Below are positions 5,836 through 7,513 of a stretch of 7,513 nucleotides of DNA, in pieces. The stretch comes from an uncultured Bacteroidota bacterium (GTDB lineage: Bacteria > Bacteroidota > Bacteroidia > Chitinophagales > Chitinophagaceae): NCBI GenBank assembly GCA_903933995.1, contig CAIZMD010000248.1:1-7513 (forward strand), in the 5' to 3' direction. The translations under genes were made by a program, and so were the position numbers. Each line of letters begins with the position of its first letter. Position 1 is the first letter of the stretch. The notes below the pieces were generated by a model that made no database searches, was not told the DNA's origin, and saw only the letters and a program-made list of their open reading frames with translations.

Positions 5836-7509
5836 ATGTCTAATTCACTGTTTAGAAAGAAGTCTTTAGAAAACATTCAAAAGGATTATGACGCGGGTTT
5901 ATTAGACGGTCATGGTTCCGATATGAAAAAAATATTGGGTGTGAAAGACCTGACATTTATGGGAGTGGCTGCTGTAATTGGTGCTGGAATTTTCTCAACC
6001 ATTGGTACAGCTGCTTTTAATGGTGGCCCAGGTGTGATCTTCTTGTTTTTGATTACCGCCGTTACCTGTGGATTTACTGCGCTTTGTTACGCTGAATTTG
6101 CTTCTCGTGTACCTGTATCTGGAAGTGCCTATACTTATTCCTATGTAACATTTGGTGAGATGATTGCCTGGATCATTGGTTGGGCCTTGATCTTAGAATA
6201 TGCCATTGGTAATGTGGTGGTGGCTATTTCTTGGAGTGCTTATTTTAATAACCTACTCAAAGCCATTCATATTGAGTTGCCAGTATGGTTAACCATTGGT
6301 CATCAGACAGCTTCTATGGCCTATGATGCAGCCATCGCCGCAGGCAAACCAGTAAATGATTTGGTTTATACCAATGCTCCTGAAATTTTGGGTTTTAAAT
6401 TCATTATAAACCTTCCAGCTTTTGTCATTGTGTGTTTGATTACCATGTTGGCTTATATTGGAATCAGTGAGAGTAAGAAGAGCGCCAACTTTATGGTGGG
6501 TTTGAAAATTGTTGTCTTGGTTTTTATTGCCATCATTGGGTTCTGGTATATTTTTTCTGAGGGTACTACTGCCAATTGGAGTCCGTTTTTACCCAATGGG
6601 ATGACGGGTGTATTGAAAGGTGTGTCTTCTGTATTCTTTGCTTATATAGGCTTTGACGCCATTTCTACAACAGCGGAAGAATGTGCTAACCCCAAACGGG
6701 ATCTTCCAAGAGGTATGATGTATTCCTTGCTCATTTGTACCATTATCTATATTGTAACCACTTTGGTGATTACAGGTATGGTGAATTACAAAGAATTTGA
6801 AGGCGTGGCCGATCCTCTAGCATTTGTGTTTGAAAAAATCAACATGCAGAAAATTGGCTTTATTATTTCTTTGAGTGCAGTTATTGCTAGTACCAGTGTT
6901 TTGATTGTATTTCAAATTGGTCAACCAAGAATCTGGATGAGTATGAGCCGTGACGGTTTGTTGCCAAAGAAATTTAGCACATTGAGTCCCAAATTTAAAA
7001 CACCAGGTTTTGCAACCATCATGACCGGGGTCTTGGTTGGCACACCGGTATTATTTATAGATGATAAACTCATGACCGATCTAACCAGTATTGGAACACT
7101 ATTTGCCTTTGTACTAGTTTGTGGTGGGGTATTGGTCTTGCCAAGAATGGCCAAAGAACAGGGTAAGTTTCAATTGCCTTATGTAAATGGTAAATTCATT
7201 GTGCCATTGATTGCACTGAGCTTTGTTTTCTTATTCAGAGAAAGAATCCTCCAAGACCTTAGCAATATTGCCACTGTTGGTTATCAAGAAATCTTATTCC
7301 TAGTCTTTGTGCTGGCAGCATTGGTTACTGCAACTTTGAGTTTTATACGTAACTATTCCCTAATTCCAGTTTGTGGGGTGCTCTGTTGTATGTACCTCAT
7401 GATAGAAATTCCAGGTAAAAGCTGGATGGTTTTCTTTGGATGGATGGCATTGGGATTGGCCATTTACTTGGTCTATGGCCGCAAACGCAGCAAACTGGCT
7501 ACTCAATAA
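5836..7509 (+). CDS. APC-superfamily amino acid permease (CAT/YfnA-like)
   Basis: This is an inner-membrane secondary transporter that probably imports amino acids. It has 557 residues and about 14 hydrophobic segments, roughly at 41-60, 64-86, 107-140, 190-209, 220-240, 258-278, 296-316, 340-362, 394-410, 416-435, 450-468, 484-504, 506-525 and 528-547. Family motifs are in place: GAGIF (49-53) in the unwound first helix where substrate binds, the FFAYIGFDAISTTAEE stretch (267-282) with NPKRDLPRG (285-293), and the loop motif RIWMSMSRDGLLP (365-377). These are typical of the cationic amino acid transporter branch (12-14 segments, YfnA-like), but the substrate cannot be read from the sequence. 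A polar stretch of about 45 residues (141-185) between early membrane segments is longer than I expect for the family. The tail is short and basic (GRKRSKLATQ). The stop lies 4 bases before the window end. It starts 63 bases after the prenyl synthase gene, with no clear functional link. Confidence 0.93.
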   Translation: MSNSLFRKKSLENIQKDYDAGLLDGHGSDMKKILGVKDLTFMGVAAVIGAGIFSTIGTAAFNGGPGVIFLFLITAVTCGFTALCYAEFASRVPVSGSAYTYSYVTFGEMIAWIIGWALILEYAIGNVVVAISWSAYFNNLLKAIHIELPVWLTIGHQTASMAYDAAIAAGKPVNDLVYTNAPEILGFKFIINLPAFVIVCLITMLAYIGISESKKSANFMVGLKIVVLVFIAIIGFWYIFSEGTTANWSPFLPNGMTGVLKGVSSVFFAYIGFDAISTTAEECANPKRDLPRGMMYSLLICTIIYIVTTLVITGMVNYKEFEGVADPLAFVFEKINMQKIGFIISLSAVIASTSVLIVFQIGQPRIWMSMSRDGLLPKKFSTLSPKFKTPGFATIMTGVLVGTPVLFIDDKLMTDLTSIGTLFAFVLVCGGVLVLPRMAKEQGKFQLPYVNGKFIVPLIALSFVFLFRERILQDLSNIATVGYQEILFLVFVLAALVTATLSFIRNYSLIPVCGVLCCMYLMIEIPGKSWMVFFGWMALGLAIYLVYGRKRSKLATQ

Positions 7510-7513
7510 TTGC

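Noticed and set aside
6921..7154. Minus-strand frame within the permease gene
   Set aside because: It lies inside a clear, complete permease gene and has no recognisable features.
1..7513. A defence system, mobile element, CRISPR array or biosynthetic cluster
   Set aside because: No transposase, integrase, nuclease or toxin gene and no regularly spaced repeats are present, and every gene is either housekeeping or a simple exported protein.

Overview
The window looks like core chromosome of a Bacteroidota bacterium, probably in or near the Chitinophagaceae; the family-level placement is a guess from protein style. Three things support the phylum: a C-terminal type IX secretion (T9SS) sorting domain on the first protein, promoter-like TAnnTTTG boxes in place of sigma70-type -10 boxes, and starts without Shine-Dalgarno sequences. 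The gene order rpmB, rpmG, small DUF4295-type gene, ftsY is also characteristic of the phylum.

Layout. Positions 1-1653 hold the 3' part of a gene for a large secreted T9SS cargo protein, closed by a strong hairpin terminator (1674-1707). A 307-base gap follows (1654-1960). It carries an imperfect direct repeat and a well-formed Bacteroidota promoter (1908-1937). That promoter drives a tight cluster for ribosomal proteins bL28 (rpmB) and bL33 (rpmG) and a 57-residue basic protein of the DUF4295 type, which ends at a second terminator (2605-2636). ftsY, the signal recognition particle receptor, comes next, and 18 bases after it a small secreted glycine-rich protein of unknown function. Two adjacent hairpins (4095-4149) separate this from a convergent minus-strand gene for a small outer-membrane beta-barrel-like protein (4218-4694). 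A divergent plus-strand pair completes the window: a short-chain trans-prenyl diphosphate synthase (4807-5772) and an APC-superfamily amino acid permease (5836-7509).

The genes are mostly housekeeping: translation, membrane targeting, isoprenoid synthesis and amino acid uptake, plus three exported proteins. I see no tRNA or rRNA, insertion sequence, CRISPR array, phage gene or defence system, and no sign of recent transfer. I found no undescribed multi-gene system. The points most worth a second look are the small DUF4295-type gene in the ribosomal cluster, the apparently leaderless prenyl synthase transcript, the uncharacterised secreted protein downstream of ftsY, and the direct repeat upstream of the ribosomal promoter.
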